Notes: generated from the letters alone by a model not told the origin. 64,000 nucleotides of DNA from Glandiceps talaboti (GCF_964340395.1 NC_135549.1:1623501-1687500); one strand, 5' to 3'; shown: positions 35,790 through 50,089, numbered from the stretch's first letter. Program-made: numbers and translations.

Positions 35790-36975
35790 ACAAGAGTGAT
35801 GGCATGGCATATGTTATGATGGTATGAAACTATTTGTCAGGATAAAATTGATGGCATATATACCAATACTTACTGTACACAATTATATGTCTGGACAAAA
35901 CTGATGGCGTTTATACCGGTAGTGACTATGCAACTTCTTGACTGGACAAAACTGATATAAGGTGTATATACTGATAAAACTGATGCCATATATACCAACA
36001 GTGACTATATGCAACTATGTTGGGACAAAACTTATGGTGTATATACTAGTGTTGACTGTATAAAACTATTTCTGGACAAAACTGACCGCGTATATACCGA
36101 TGGTAACTATACAGCTATGTGTTTGGGCAAAAAGATGGTGTGTACACTGGTAGTGACTGCATACAACTATACATTTGGACAAACTGAGGGTGGAAATATT
36201 GGCGGTGTGTGCATGTCAACTATTTATCGAGACAAAACTGATGGTGGAAATATCGGCAGTGACTACATGCCAACTATTGTTGGGACAAAACTGATGGTGG
36301 AAATATCGGCAGTGACTACATGCCAACTATTGTTGGGACAAAACTGATGGTGGAAATATCGGTAATGACTGCATGCCAACTATTGTTGGGACAAAACTGA
36401 TAGTGGAAATATCGGTAATGACTGCATGCCAACTATTGTTGGGACAAAATTGATGGTGGAAATATCGGTAATGACTGCATGCCAACTATTGTTGGGACAA
36501 AATTGATGGTGGAAATATCGGTAATGACTGCATGCCAACTATTGTTGGGACAAAATTGATGGTGGAAATATCGGTAATGACTGCATGCCAACTATTGTTG
36601 GGACAAAACTGATGGTGGAAATATCGGTAATGACTGCATGCCAACTATTGTTGGGACAAAACTGATGGTGGAAATATCGGTAATGACTGCATGCCAACTA
36701 TTGTTGGGACAAAACTGATGGTGGAAATATCGGTAATGACTGCATGCCAACTATTGTTGGGACAAAATTGATGGTGGAAATATCGGTAATGACTGCATGC
36801 CAACTATTGTTGGGACAAAACTGATGGTGGAAATATCGGTAATGACTGCATGCCAACTATTGTTGGGACAAAACTGATGGTGGAAATATCGGCAGTGACT
36901 ACATGCCAACTATTGTTGGGACAAAACTGATGGTGGAAATATCGGTAATGACTGCATGCCAACTATTTGTCTGAA
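35790..36975 (+). repeat. minisatellite, 53-bp unit, about 20 copies, NEDD1 3' UTR
   Basis: It starts about 40 bp after the stop of NEDD1. Unit words are AACTATTGTTGGGACAAAAC, TGGTGGAAATATCGGTAATG and ACTGCATGCC. Copies are strongly diverged at the 5' end and nearly identical from about 36230 on, the usual sign of recent expansion at one end. Confidence 0.95.
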
Positions 36976-37339
36976 CAAAACTGATAACATACTGGTTACG
37001 ACTGTATGCAACATATTAGTTTTGACACGAAACTCCAGAGGAAACAGAGACTACTAACTATTTTGATTGAACCCATTGGCCCTACAACAATCATATACCT
37101 ACATTAGATAGAGGATTTTGGATAACACTAGAATAATCTGTCACTTTATATCGTTTTACAGACTTCTACGTGAAATAAGTCAAAATGGTAACAGTTTAAT
37201 ACTGTTCTTTCTAATTCTATGGCTGCTGTAATTTTATACTCTTGAAAATTGGAAATTCTCACGCAAAGAATCAAATTTTGTTTATATTTTTGAACTGGAT
37301 GAGTACCCACCAATGTCTTATAATCAAAAACTGATAATG

Positions 37340-37546
37340 AATAAAGTTGGTGAGGGTAGCTGTAAGACTAGATGAATAATTTAATTTTATATACAGTCAT
37401 TTTGTATATTTTGATATTTGGTTTAAAACTTTGGAGGAATTATTGGAGTATTTTAGGCACCTATTTATTTTCACTCTCTTGTCGTTTGTCAAGTTACCGG
37501 TTCTTGCCTTGTATATGTTCCACCAGTTACATTATTACACAATAAA
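37340..37546 (+). terminator. candidate NEDD1 poly(A) signals
   Basis: AATAAA at 37340-37345 and 37541-37546. Either would give a 1.6-1.8 kb 3' UTR that includes the 53-bp minisatellite. Confidence 0.45.
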
Positions 37547-37844
37547 ACATACATATTACACACACATGACAGGTCTTTATTATATATATTTTTATAGATT
37601 GATATAGAAATAGTGTATACATGGACGATATTTTCATGCTGTAGTTTATACAATATGCACATACTTAAAGAGTAGCCTTGAGTTAAGTCATATGGGGATT
37701 TTGACTATAGTCTCCCACACAGCCTAGTATTTTGCTAAATCTAAAATTAGATTACGATTCCAGCAAACATTGTTCAGTCCACTCTTGTAGCTATGTCTAA
37801 GTCCATCATGAAATCTATCCCTCTGTGATTGGCTGTGTGATTAC

Positions 37845-38810
37845 CATTGAATATGGTAATTATGTTTACATTGCATAGCTTCACTCATTGAATATGGTAA
37901 TTATGTTTACATTGCATAGCTTCACTCTCCTTATTGAATATGGTAATTATGTTTACATTGCATAGCTTCACTCTCCTTATTGGATATGGTAATTATGTTT
38001 ACATTGCATAGCTTCACTCTCCTTATTGAATATGGTAATTATGTTTACATTGCATAGCTTCACTCTCCTTATTGAATATGGTAATTATGTTTACATTGCA
38101 TAGCTTCACTCTCCTTATTGAATATGGTAATTATGTTTACATTGCATAGCTTCACTCTCCTTATTGAATATGGTAATTATGTTTACATTGCATAGCCTCA
38201 CTCTCCTTATTGAATATGGTAATTATGTTTACATTGCATAGCTTCACTCTCCTTATTGAATATGGTAATTATGTTTACATTGCATAGCTTCACTCATTGA
38301 ATATGGTAATTATGTTTACATTGCACAGCTTCACTCTCATTGAATATGGTAATTATGTTTACATTGCATAGCTTCACTCTCCTTATTGAATATGGTAATT
38401 ATGTTTACATTGCATAGCTTCACTCTTCTTATTGAATATGGTAATTATGTTTACGTTGTATAGCTTCACCCTCCTTATTGAATATGGTAATTATGTTTAC
38501 ATTTCACAGCTTCACTCTCCTTATTAAATGTGGTAATTATGTTTACATTGCATAGCTTCACTCTCCTTATTGAATATGGTAATTATGTTTACATTGCATA
38601 GCTTCACTCTCCTTATTGAATATGGTAATTATGTTTACATTGCATAGCTTCACTCTCCTTATTAAATATGGTAATTATGTTTTCATTGCATAGCTTCACT
38701 CTCCTTATTAAATATGGTAATTATGTTTACATTGCATAGCTTCACTCTCCTTATTAAATATGGTAATTATGTTTACATTGCACAGCTTCACTCTCCTTAT
38801 TGTTACTTGT
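37845..38810 (+). repeat. minisatellite, 46-bp unit, about 20 copies
   Basis: Unit words are TTGAATATGGTAATTATGTT, TACATTGCATAGCTTCACTC and TCCTTA. A few copies lack the CTCCTTA part. Divergence is low throughout. Confidence 0.96.
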
Positions 38811-39928
38811 CTGTGATTCTAATCACATGGTGATGTTACTGACATAATTTAGCACAGTGAATAGATTAAAAAAACTAACAATTTCCACTGCTTTTTGGCC
38901 AATGCTTCATTCAAATAAAACACTTCAAGCAAAATGCTAGACTTTGGGGAGATGATAGTGAAAATTGTCACATGATTTGACTCCATGTGACTCTAACTTA
39001 GCGTAGCGGTAGTAGTACTGATAACATTTCAACATTTACATAGTCTTCTAGTAATATTAGCCATAAAGTGCCTAGAGTTGCTGTTAAGAAAAACTGAGAA
39101 ATTAAACCCAATTTTTTACGAAGGTTTAAATAATGCAACAGAGAAGAGGAAAAAGAATAACATATACATAAATGAGAAATTATAGAAAGTAACTTCAGTA
39201 TTAAAAAAGCGTTCAGAACTTTGACAGGTTATACCTTGTCACGAGTTGACAACCCCTTAATAGTCAAAGCACTTTCTAAATGAAACAGATACATGTTGTA
39301 TTATTTGAAATGCAGACTGTGGCCAGGAAGTCAACATTTGACACATCAAATAAAATCTCTACGGTTTGAAATTTATTTTGTCATTTGGAAAACATAAACC
39401 GGATATAGTGAGATAAGTTGAAAAATGTGAAATATGTTGGTATAAACGATATATGATTGCGTAATTGTTTTTGAACATCACTGCTTTCACAAACATTCCC
39501 TTACTAGTGAGCAAGATTACTGCCAAGAGTTAACTTTAATCATTCTTATAGACAATAATATTGTGTTCCAAAGATACAGCTCTAAATATGTGTTTGTGAT
39601 GTCAGGGTACACACTGTTTGCTTTGTATTTCGAGTGATTGAGGTTTTTATATAAGGTGTAAAGATTATGATGAATGTATTTACTGCAGTTTTTGTGTTTC
39701 ACTTTAATGTTTATGTTGTATTTTTATTCCAAGCAACTATTGGTATATGCATGTTATTGAGTACCCCTGTCTATGTTGTCTCAATAACATCCTCCATTGC
39801 CTAAAAATATTGTAAGAGGGCGCTCTTTACCCACAACAGTTCCATGTTTAACTGGGACAAGTAGAAAGTATGAGCTGAAGATTAAAAAATTAACTAATTA
39901 CAAAAGCTTGTACATGTGTGTCTGTGTT

Positions 39929-39929
<1 letters not shown>

Positions 39930-39987
<58 letters not shown>

Positions 39988-40012
39988 GGGAGGGGGAGGG
40001 GGTGGGAGGGTG
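39930..40012. repeat. (TG)n tract followed by G-rich run
   Basis: About 27 TG units followed by GAGGGGGAGGGGGAGGGGG, a G-run pattern able to form a G-quadruplex on the plus strand. Confidence 0.93.
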
Positions 40013-40167
40013 CAAATGAGTCTTTCATCTTCAACATTATGCATATATCTGTATTGGATGATTACAGATAATGATGAAAATGACATTGTATTCCCCTATT
40101 ATGGTAGTTAACGATTATTTATCCATTTCATCCTGAGTTTTGTATTCTATACTTCAACATGGACAGT

Positions 40168-40215
40168 GCACTGAAGAAGTCTATCACAGACAAAAAGCTG
40201 TAGATTGGAATAAAC
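40168..40215 (+). mobile_element. degenerate Penelope-type terminus (hammerhead-like relic)
   Basis: CACTGAAGAAGTCTATCACA then GACAAAAAGCTGTAG and ATTGGAATAAACC. The order CTGAAGA, a GTC...GAC stem, an A-rich second box and AATAAA resembles hammerhead-bearing Penelope LTRs. The G of the GAAA box is replaced, so it should be inactive. Confidence 0.4.
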
Positions 40216-40731
40216 CATTCATAGACACAAGGCAGGTAGAACTACTAGAAGTAGTTGGACAGAAACGTTGTGATGTCCTTGTAAATCATTGAAACCACAG
40301 ACAAATTGTATTGATTGAATCTAATTAGGATGACAGGGTATAACTGTTGACAAGAACAAGTCAAATGAAATTAATAGTTCATTAGTTCTACTACTACTAC
40401 TTGACTTGTCAAGGCCTGTTAATGAACATTTTATGTTAGTTACCTAATCCAATTATCTGTGCTGGCTGATATGGAAATACAATTACAGTATCTGTAAGTC
40501 CAGTCTATTCCTAAGTATAATGTGACATTGGATTGTTCCCCTGTATATTTACTGGTATCCGTGGATTATTCATCCAGTACATAAAACTGTTTTACCTTTT
40601 ACTAGTTTTAGATGCTTATATAGATATACTAGTATATATTTACTGGTATCTTCAGTCAGTCATTCCATGATTTACTGGTATTTCCAGTTCTTGACCAGTT
40701 TCCACTGTGAGAGAATAGGTCACTGCACATA

Positions 40732-40734
<3 letters not shown>

Positions 40735-40787
<53 letters not shown>

Positions 40788-40922
40788 GAGACACACACAC
40801 ACATGTACACATACATGTTGCATTCATGCATGTGTTTACGTGTGTGCATGCTTGCACACATACACATGCACAAACACACCCACACACACCTACATCCATC
40901 CCCCCCACACACATATACACCC

Positions 40923-40963
<41 letters not shown>

Positions 40964-40966
40964 CCC

Positions 40967-40997
<31 letters not shown>

Positions 40998-41005
40998 ACA
41001 CATAT
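40735..41005. repeat. (CA)n and poly-C complex
   Basis: CA runs at 40735-40802, 40926-40960 and 40982-41003, with an interior of mixed CA/CC and a run of about 22 Cs at 40962-40983. Long frames here are repeat artefacts. Confidence 0.95.
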
Positions 41006-41234
41006 GTACTGGTGTTATGGATAGTAGTCTATTTCACCTTGTATTTTCATTATTTAAAGTAACGGATGTCACACTCACTCACTCATACACACCAGCTAAA
41101 ATATACTGGTAACTGATGAGTATTCACTTTTCATAGAACTGTTTTATCTGGTAGAGGATAACCTTTCACATGTAGATATATCAATGTTCATTTACTGGTA
41201 TGTCTAGACATTCATTCTACATTGACCCAATTTT

Positions 41235-41985
41235 GCTATGAGAAAGTTATGACACACACCACACACACCCATTCATACTACTGTACATATAGCTGGTATT
41301 CTGTGACACACACACACACCCATTCATACTGCCTTACATGTAGTCCATATTCTGTGACACACACCACACACCCATTCATACTACCTTACCTGTAGTCCAT
41401 ATTCTGTGACACACACACACACACACACCCATTCATACTACCTTACATGTAGTCCATATTCTGTGACACATACACACACACACACCCATTCATACTGCCT
41501 TACATGTAGTCCATATTCTGTGACACACACCACACACCCATTCATACTACCTTACATGTAGTCCATATTCTGTGACACACACACACACCCATTCATACTA
41601 CCTTACCTGTAGTCCATATTCTGTGACACACACCACACACCCATTCATACTACCTTACATGTAGTCCATATTCTGTGACACACACACACACCCATTCATA
41701 CTACCTTACCTGTAGTCCATATTCTGTGACGCACACCACACACCCATTCATACTACCTTACCTGTAGTCCATATTCTGTGACACACACACACACACACCC
41801 ATTCATACTACCATACATGTAGTCCATATTCTGTGACACACACACACACACACCCATTCATACTACCTTACATGTAGTCCATATTCTGTGACACACACAC
41901 ACACACACACCCATTCATACTACCTTACATGTAGTCCATATTCTGTGACACACACCACACACCCATTCATACTACCTTACATGTA
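41235..41985 (+). repeat. minisatellite, ~50-60 bp unit with variable CA tract, about 14 copies
   Basis: Unit words are CCCATTCATACTACCTTACA and TGTAGTCCATATTCTGTGAC, joined by CA stretches of different lengths (with or without ACCACAC). A microsatellite is nested in each minisatellite unit. Confidence 0.95.
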
Positions 41986-44900
41986 CTGGTACAATATTTA
42001 GTCACCTTATTCACAAGGACACTCAGTGTTTTGAGATGGTAGTTTTGTTCACACACAAAAAGATGAATTCACTGCTATTGTAGACCTTCATTTCATCATT
42101 GCAGTGCTTGTCTTGTATATTCTCCATTGATATAAAGACCTGAAGTGTCTTGAAATGTATATATTTCCAGACTGTGATGTAGTTGTATATTGCAGTCACT
42201 TCTTTTACATTGGCATTTTGTCACTTGGAAGGAAGGAAGTAGTGTATTAAATTTGTACCTGATATGAGAATCCAGCTGGCTTATATTGTCCTGTAATGAG
42301 TGTTTTCCTGATCAGCTGGAAACAAGTCAGTGATATATATAATAGATGTATTTCAAACCTGATTTAAGAGATACATCACCTTGGATAACCTATAAATTAA
42401 TTGTTAAATGCCAATATTTTACCCTCTGGTTATTGCTAATTACATTCTATACCTATACTTGATGCCTTACTTCATAGAGTTTGTGTTCATGCATGTTTCC
42501 ATGTGTTTCCACGCGTGTGCGCATGCATTATGCATGCGTGTGTTGGATGTGTGCGTGTGTGGTGCGTGTGTGTGAACCTATGTATTTATATGTATTTGCA
42601 TATATGTATGTAGCCTGACAAGTACAAACTTTTGGAGTAAAAAAAAAATAATAGAAAAATATATAAAGAAGGCTAACAGGTACTTTGAGAATGATAACTT
42701 ATAAAAATTAGTTACAATTTAAAAGTTAAATCACTAATTTTGTACCTGTTTTGTCAAATGACATTGTATGTAGATTATGTTCATTGTATCTTTGATTTCC
42801 GTTCAAATCATGGCACTTTAGATTTGACTACAAGATAACATGAAGCTGACATGTCGTGTCAGGTTGTCATCCTTGGTAGATTAGAACCAGATATCTGATG
42901 GACGTATTGTGTTAAGTTTAAAAACTCAGGTACATGTCAAGTGTCAAAAGTTTGTCACTGACCATTACTTAGTATGGATGTACAGCAACACTGACCAGCT
43001 GATTGACTTCAAATGATTGATAAACTGTTCATGTACAGTCTATGACTGTCACAGTATTTTCCGTTTCAGTGAGTTGAGAGTGGTGGAATGTTAAATGCAC
43101 TCTTAAAAACTGTCAGGAGAGTGCTATCACTGTATCAGCATACCACTAAGTACATATTATGATCCCATTTGGCCAACCATGTCATCATGTCTGGCTCCAG
43201 CAAAACCATAGTTAGTATGATTATCAATTACCCTATTATAACGTTCTGTATTTGTTCCAGCAGTATACCATAATTGCTCCAGCAAAACCTTAGTTATGGT
43301 ATGATTGTCAATTACCCTATTGTAACGGTACACCTACAGGCAAAGATCAAGTGTGTGTCAATGTAAACGGTCAACTTGACAGTTTTGACTCTACACTTAG
43401 TTTAAGTTTATACATTACCATAGATATTTTCAGTGATTTCAGGTGCTATTATAACTCATGCATAGTTAGCACCTATGTATTGATAAATTCAAATTAAAAA
43501 ACTTCATCAAAACACAGAAAATTGTCTTCAGACATGTCAACAAAAATGACGAAAATACACTCCACATAACTGATAAACATGAAAAAAAACCAGACAGCAC
43601 AACAATAGGATGGTGACATGAACAAACATTACATGTAAAATTATTACATAGCTGCATTTACAATAGCTACTGCTGATGATGACAGGAATGATTTTTTTAA
43701 CACATTCTTCTTTGCAAATGAAACTCTATAATAACATCCAGAGGGAAGCTTGTGGAAATGAGTGTGTAATGGATGTGTTTGGTCATTTACTATGTTTAAA
43801 ATGCTTCATACTACCATAAACCCTTCATTTTGTAAGTCATTTGTTGTTTGTTGGTGATAAAGGGAATTTCTCATTGTAAAGAATTTCAGTTTCTTGAATT
43901 CTGGGCCAGTATTACTTTAGTTGATAAATAATCATTAACTACCATAATAGAGGAAATCAATAATGGGATGGCTGTAGGTACATGTATGTTCTTTGAGTAG
44001 TTGCATGGTAGGTATGGGGTGAAATCATGGCAGGTGAAATACCCGCAGCAAGAGTGCATATCAGTTTGAACTGATAATGATTAAGTACTCATTATTCCCA
44101 GCTGTATTTTACAGTAAAATTAGCTCACGGCAACAGTTAATTGACCCTTGATGTGTTACGAATGAGGACATCAGACTCCTGTACTGAACTTATCTTTGAG
44201 GGTGATGACCTCATGCACATTACACTCACACCAAATCTCAATGTCGTATTGTGTACCCATTGTTTATTCTCATACATGTGCAGCTATACCACCAGACACC
44301 CATCCAATGCTTATCTGCATAGTACATGTGTTAAAATACAGCTATACCAGTGTACAGACACCCATTGTTTATTTGCATACATGTGTTTAGATGATCTTAA
44401 ATCATAGCAGCTATACCACCAGACAATAATGAACTCCTTTCTAATAGGCTCCATTTAAATGTGAAGGGGTTGTAACCCATCTTGACCCTACACAAAACCT
44501 CAGTCACACACAGTGAAATTCAAAGGAACATTGTACTAAAGTACCAATACATTGCTATTAAATACCAGTAGCCAACCATGGAATATATGTATATTTATAA
44601 AAATATATTTTTTCATTGATGTTTCATTTCAAGTGAAAAATGACTTGACATGATCTATTTTCTTTGGCAACATCTATGTTGTGTATTTTGTCTGGAAAGT
44701 GGGATTTCACACACAAGGAATCATTGTAGTGAATGTGAATAGTCTACACTGTACACATTGTATAAATACTTGTACGGTGTATACCTTTATCAACAAACAG
44801 AGCACAAACTTAGTCATAGTTCTTCAGACAAAGTACGTAATTGTCTAATTTATCAAGACAGTCACACAGTTCCAATTCTGAAAATAAAATACAAAAGTTT

Positions 44901-45699
44901 GTTAAATGTGGATAGGTATATTCATCTACTTCAAGAATGTGACACGTGTTAAACTTTGGATGATCACCAAATTGTGAGAAGGTTCCACTCCTATCCAGTT
45001 ATCTGTAAAACTTCATGACAACAGTTACCATGGCAACTTTTGTCGTGACAAAAGTTACCATGACATTGTTCATAATTTATTCTCTGATAATGTGAGGAAG
45101 AGGTGTTCTGTAGAGAAGAATTTAGCCAACCAATCATATGAAAAACATGGGCAAGCCACAACCAGGTGTTCTGAAATGATGAAATTTAGGCAACCAATCA
45201 CATGTGTTTTCAAAGGACAAGTCTAAGACTGTGAATTGGTAAAAGTTACATGAATGAAATGATAGGAAACAGGGATTGTAAATTTGGATAAACTTGTGTA
45301 TATGCATAGACATAGTTTTTAACTTCAAAAGCAATTTCTTTTCTTGATTTCCAAGCTGCCCTTTTCATAACAGTTGCAGTAGATGGGGGATATTTTTGAC
45401 ACTTCTTTAATGCATTTTTTTTTTATATTTGGAAGACAACTTTTTTTTTATAATTTCATAATGTGATGAATACATGTAGCATGGTTGTATATTGCATGTA
45501 GCATGGAGAATGATACTTAATACTGATACTTAGCTCACAGAAAGTTGTATATTTTGAAGGAAAAAATGATGGATTTAAGACCCTTTGATATTCATAAATC
45601 GTGTGTCTGGTTGAGTTAATATGTTTTTTTTTTAACCCAATCTGTTATTGATTATTCATAGAAAACTAAGCTGACAAGAATAGCTCAAGGATACATCAA

Positions 45700-45782
45700 G
45701 TTATGTGATCTGTGTTGGATAGCAAAACAGGTTAATTACAAATGTGATCTGTGTTGGATAGCTAGACAGCTTAATTACAAAT
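45700..45782 (+). repeat. 39-bp direct duplication
   Basis: GTGATCTGTGTTGGATAGC followed by AATTACAAAT occurs twice in tandem, with a few substitutions. Confidence 0.85.
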
Positions 45783-46029
45783 GTGCAATGAATAAACATG
45801 CAAAAAATGGAAATTATATCTATGCTGTACAAAAGTGTACAATCAGAGATGATACAGAAGACTGCACTGGATGTGGTGTGTATAGGTAATATAGTCGTCA
45901 TAGTAACCCCCAGTCGGTGTGTATTCATATATTTATTGGTCCAAGAAATAAACTGAAATAAGTGGGAGTACATCAAAATGTTGGCAAAATGTCAGGTAGA
46001 AAATAAAGATGTCTCAACCAGTCACTATA

Positions 46030-46095
46030 ATCTTTTGATGATCTTTATTAAAACCGACATTTCGGCAACGCAACAGTTTTAGCTATTACAAAGAT
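46030..46095 (-). mobile_element. Penelope-like element terminus relic
   Basis: On the minus strand: TTTGTAATAGCTAAAACTGT, TGCGTTGCCGAAATGTCGG, TTTTAATAAAGATCATC. The GCCGAAA-x-GTCGGTTTTAATAAA pattern is typical of the ends of Penelope-like retroelements, which carry hammerhead motifs. The CUGANGA box is decayed here. Confidence 0.45.
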
Positions 46096-46199
46096 GTATG
46101 TCATGTTTTGTTTGAATAGAGTCTTAATATTCGAAGAACATAATATGGAGGATTTTAGATAGTTTTAGTAGACCTTATTTTGAGATGACCTATTGTATT

Positions 46200-46810
46200 T
46201 AAACCACAATCTCCCAACCATAAGATGTGGGATGACCCATAAACCACAATCTTCTCACTGTAATTGTCATTGTTGTTATATCAACGGTGACAATTGACCT
46301 CACACTGACTTCAGCTACAACCTCATCTAGATCATTGTTGACACTGTAATCACTTCGTTCAGACATCCACAGCATACTTGACCCCCAGAGTCACTTCAAT
46401 AATCCCTTTAATAATCACTTCACAGCCATAACCTCACAACTCACGTGGTCATAACCTCCCCTACCACAATTGTACACCCAAACCCTCCCCTACCACAACC
46501 TCCCCTACCACAATTGTAGACCCAAACCCTCCCCTACCACAACCTCCCCTACCGCAATTGTAAACCCAATTACTTTGCCGTAGCTTCCCAAACATAATTA
46601 AACTCAACTCACTCAGTCATGGCTTTCCAACCATAATATAGAACACACAGACATGACCTCCCAACCATAATATAGAACACACAGACACGACCTCCCTACT
46701 CAATCACTTGGCCACGACCTCCCATTTGAACATAATCAAACTCCTACTCATGCAGCTGCGACCTCCCAACCTTGATTGACTTCCAAATCATTGAGCCACG
46801 ACCTCCAGAC
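46200..46810 (+). repeat. degenerate tandem array, CCTCCC-AACC words
   Basis: Irregular units of roughly 30-45 bp with ACGACCTCCC, AACCATAATATAGAACACAC and CTCCCCTACCACAA. The longest near-perfect block is CCCCTACCACAATTGTA at 46460-46560. Old and diverged. Confidence 0.75.
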
Positions 46811-47057
46811 ATAAACTGATGACAACCTTAGAGTGAAAGAGTTGACATCAGAGTCGACATCTCATAGTATAATTATCTTTTAGCTGTATAATTACCACCA
46901 AAATGATCATGACAATCTTTCACTTTCCCTGAACTTATGATGTGTATATGTGTGTGTGTTCTATTATTGGTAGAGGGCTATTTCTGTTATATGCATGTAT
47001 AGATTGGATGTTGTCAGTAAGGAATTAAGCTATTAGTCTCAGTGAGCACTATGTGTA

Positions 47058-47440
47058 ATAATAATAATAATATTTATTTCTTATAGAGCGCATTACATTA
47101 AAACAATCTCAATGCGCTGAACAAAAGTATAAAATTATTTTAAAAGGTACATATACACAAGTATAAACATGATAGGAAACAGGATAAAAATACAAAGACA
47201 CGGAATGACAATTAAAAGACTGAAATGTGTAAAAAAAAAAAAAAAAAAAGTTAAAAGTTAATAATAATGAGATCTAAAAAGATGACATTTCGAGGCAGAT
47301 TTAAAACTGTTCAAAGTATGAGAAGAACGAAGACATGATGGCAGGGCATTCCAAAGGCGTGGGCCGCAAAAAGAGAAGGCCCGATCACCATAGTATGCAG
47401 TATGAGTAAACTTTGAGTAAACTCTGACTATAAATGTCGG
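47058..47440 (-). mobile_element. 3' end of a CR1/L2-like non-LTR retrotransposon
   Basis: On the minus strand the frame ending at 47258 reads YGDRAFSFCGPRLWNALPSC then LRSSHTLNSFKSASKCHLF, the conserved tail of many LINE reverse-transcriptase ORFs. A 3' UTR follows, with an A-run (47229-47249), CATTGAGATTG, GCGCTCTATAAGAAATAAA, and an (ATT)n tail at 47058-47072. It is 5'-truncated, as expected of target-primed insertion. Confidence 0.8.
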
Positions 47441-48159
47441 ACATTTTGGTGTAAAATATTGTAAGGTTAAAGTATTTGTTTTCAAGTAAACAGTGCTGGC
47501 TATCACATAACAGTGGATTATTGCCACTAATTCTTTTTGATTCATAGCTGTGATTGTTGTACCATATGTAAAGGCATCTGGTTTCCGTGCAGTGCTGAAA
47601 AGTGTAATGTTTGCTTTACACTGTATATGAAAGTCTGCAGGGATGGCCAGCAGCTAAAATCATATGGTATCACACACATACATACAGACACTGTCACATG
47701 CACAATCAAATATGGTATGATATCCAACCAGCTGGTGTGTCTGTTACAATAATGTTACAATGAAATGTCAATATTTTCCTACTTTTGTTCATATCTAATA
47801 TTATTTTATACCATGTGAGTCATCATGCAATCACACCTTTTATCAAGGCGTAGAATGATGCACACCCTCTCTACCAAGGACTTGTTTACACATGTTGGAT
47901 GTTATGTACAGCTACCCACATGTACTGTCAAATCTGGAGATTTCAATTCTTATATGAATGGCCAGGAGATACGGGCCTGCATGTTGATATAGCAGACTTC
48001 ACACTGGAAAGATATTTTTAAAGACTTCATGCACTGTAAGCTACAAATATGCAAAACATATCACAATTTACATAATTTAGAGTGTATCAGCTTGACAAAT
48101 TCTTTTATATATGATATGATGTATACACAGGATTAGTTTCTGGATTTGAACAGTCTGTC

Positions 48160-48835
48160 AGGGTTTTCAATATTTCAAGAGTGAATCTTGGTTTTCAATA
48201 TTTCAAGAGTGAATCTTGGTTTTCAATATTTCAAGAGTGGATCTTGGTTTTCAATATTTCAAGAGTGAATCTTGGTTTTAAATATTTCAAGAGTGGATCT
48301 TGGTTTTCAATATTTCAAGAGTGGATCTTGGTTTTAAATATTTCAAGAGTGGATCTTGGTTTTCAATATTTCAAGAGTGGATCTTGGTTTTCAATATTTC
48401 AAGAGTGAATCTTGGTTTTCAATATTTCAAGAGTGAATCTTGGTTTTCAATATTTCAAGAGTGGATCTTGGTTTTCAATATTTCAAGAGTGAATCTTGGT
48501 TTTCAATATTTCAAGAGTGGATCTTGGTTTTCAATATTTCAAGAGTGAATCTTGGTTTTAAATATTTCAAGAGTGAATCTTGGTTTTCAATATTTCAAGA
48601 GTGGATCTTGGTTTTCAATATTTCAAGAGTGGATTTTGGTTTTCAATATTTCAAGAGTGGATTTTGGTTTTCAATATTTCAAGAGTGGATCTTGGTTTTC
48701 AATATTTCAAGAGTGGATCTTGGTTTTCAATATTTCAAGAGTGGATTTTGGTTTTCAATATTTCAAGAGTGGATCTTGGTTTTCAATATTTCAAGAGTGG
48801 ATCTTGGTTTTCAATATTTCAAGAGTGAATCTTGG
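48160..48835 (+). repeat. 28-bp minisatellite, about 24 copies
   Basis: Unit words are GTGGATCTTGG or GTGAATCTTGG, then TTTTCAATATTTCAAGA. The unit has no stop in any plus-strand frame, so several frames of 75-134 codons run through it. They have no coding support. Confidence 0.97.
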
Positions 48836-50089
48836 TGTATATAGTCCAAATAATCAAGTATTGTCTTTGTAAATTTGTCGCCAAGTGTTGCGTATTTTTC
48901 ACTTAAAGACAATCATGCAGACTGCTAAGGGAAGAATGTACTACCCTCACTTCTTGTTAAGGTTAAATTTTCATCTTTACTATTCTCCCAAACAAAACAG
49001 ATGTCTTAATAGGATCTCTGTTGTTCCAGTCTAGATTTTACATGTCCTTACCAAACACCCACAAATGTCAATTACAGAAAACTCAACTCTTTCTTTACTT
49101 CCACTGATTAACACATGGGTAGTAACTTAAACTAATCCCATTTATTCCAAATACACACAAACCAAAAACGTGTATACAAAAATATCCTTCTGTTAGTTGT
49201 GGATCATTAGTTACCAACACACACAAATAAGTCAAACTGTTAGACTACCTGTGCTGTTATGGTTTGTGGAGTTTATACTTTGTATCCAAAAAATCCAGAC
49301 AAATAAATCAAGTATAGAGTTTTGAACCCAATACAAATAAATACAAACCGATGTAGTCATTGCAGTGACCTCACTTGTCTTGACTCAAGTGGTAAAACTA
49401 GTATGAAAACAACAAGCAATCTGTTGTCTACCACTGACATGTGTACATACACAAACTTATAGTAGTATATGGCCTTGTAGAGTGATTTGAAATCAATTCT
49501 AATTGTATTGTTTGTTAGGATTCAGGTGAAGGTCATACCAATCTATGCATATAGTACTTTGAGATACAATGTACTAAGTGTAATATCATCCCTGTCAAAC
49601 ACTGGTATGGTAAAAAATTGATAAATGACTTTAGCTACATATAATAAAACATGATTTCTTTTTTGCCCTTAACTTTTAGTATCTACACTAGTATTGTTGC
49701 ATAGAGTGTGTATGTGTTTATGGGGGTGGGGGGGGGGTTCCTTTTAGAACTGCTCACCATTAAAGCTTACCATACTGTTTCCTTATGTTTGTGCTTGATA
49801 TGAACTGCTAATGATCAGCACTACCATGGTAATTAACTTCTGGCCATATTGCTTCTTTGTTTTGTACTATGATGTATTTCTATTGTGTGTTTGTATCAAA
49901 TATGGACTTTATAGACTTGAAGTATATACTCTCACTTAGTCACCTGTTATCTATAACCCATGTATTCCTCCATATTGGAAATGTTTAGCCACCAGCCTGC
50001 TTTACACTTTACAGTTATGCCAAGGTCAGGTCATTCTTACCTGCAACTGTAGTCTGCTAAACCCTGTAAAATTTAGCATTTCTTTCTAG

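Noticed and set aside
47258-47545. Independent 95-codon host gene on the minus strand
   Set aside because: The C-terminal half is the conserved tail of LINE reverse-transcriptase ORFs and is followed by a LINE-type 3' end.
48181-48872. Long frames with repeated FQYFKSGSW / FNISRVDLG
   Set aside because: The 28-bp unit has no stop in any plus frame, so all three frames are open. A tandem-repeat artefact.
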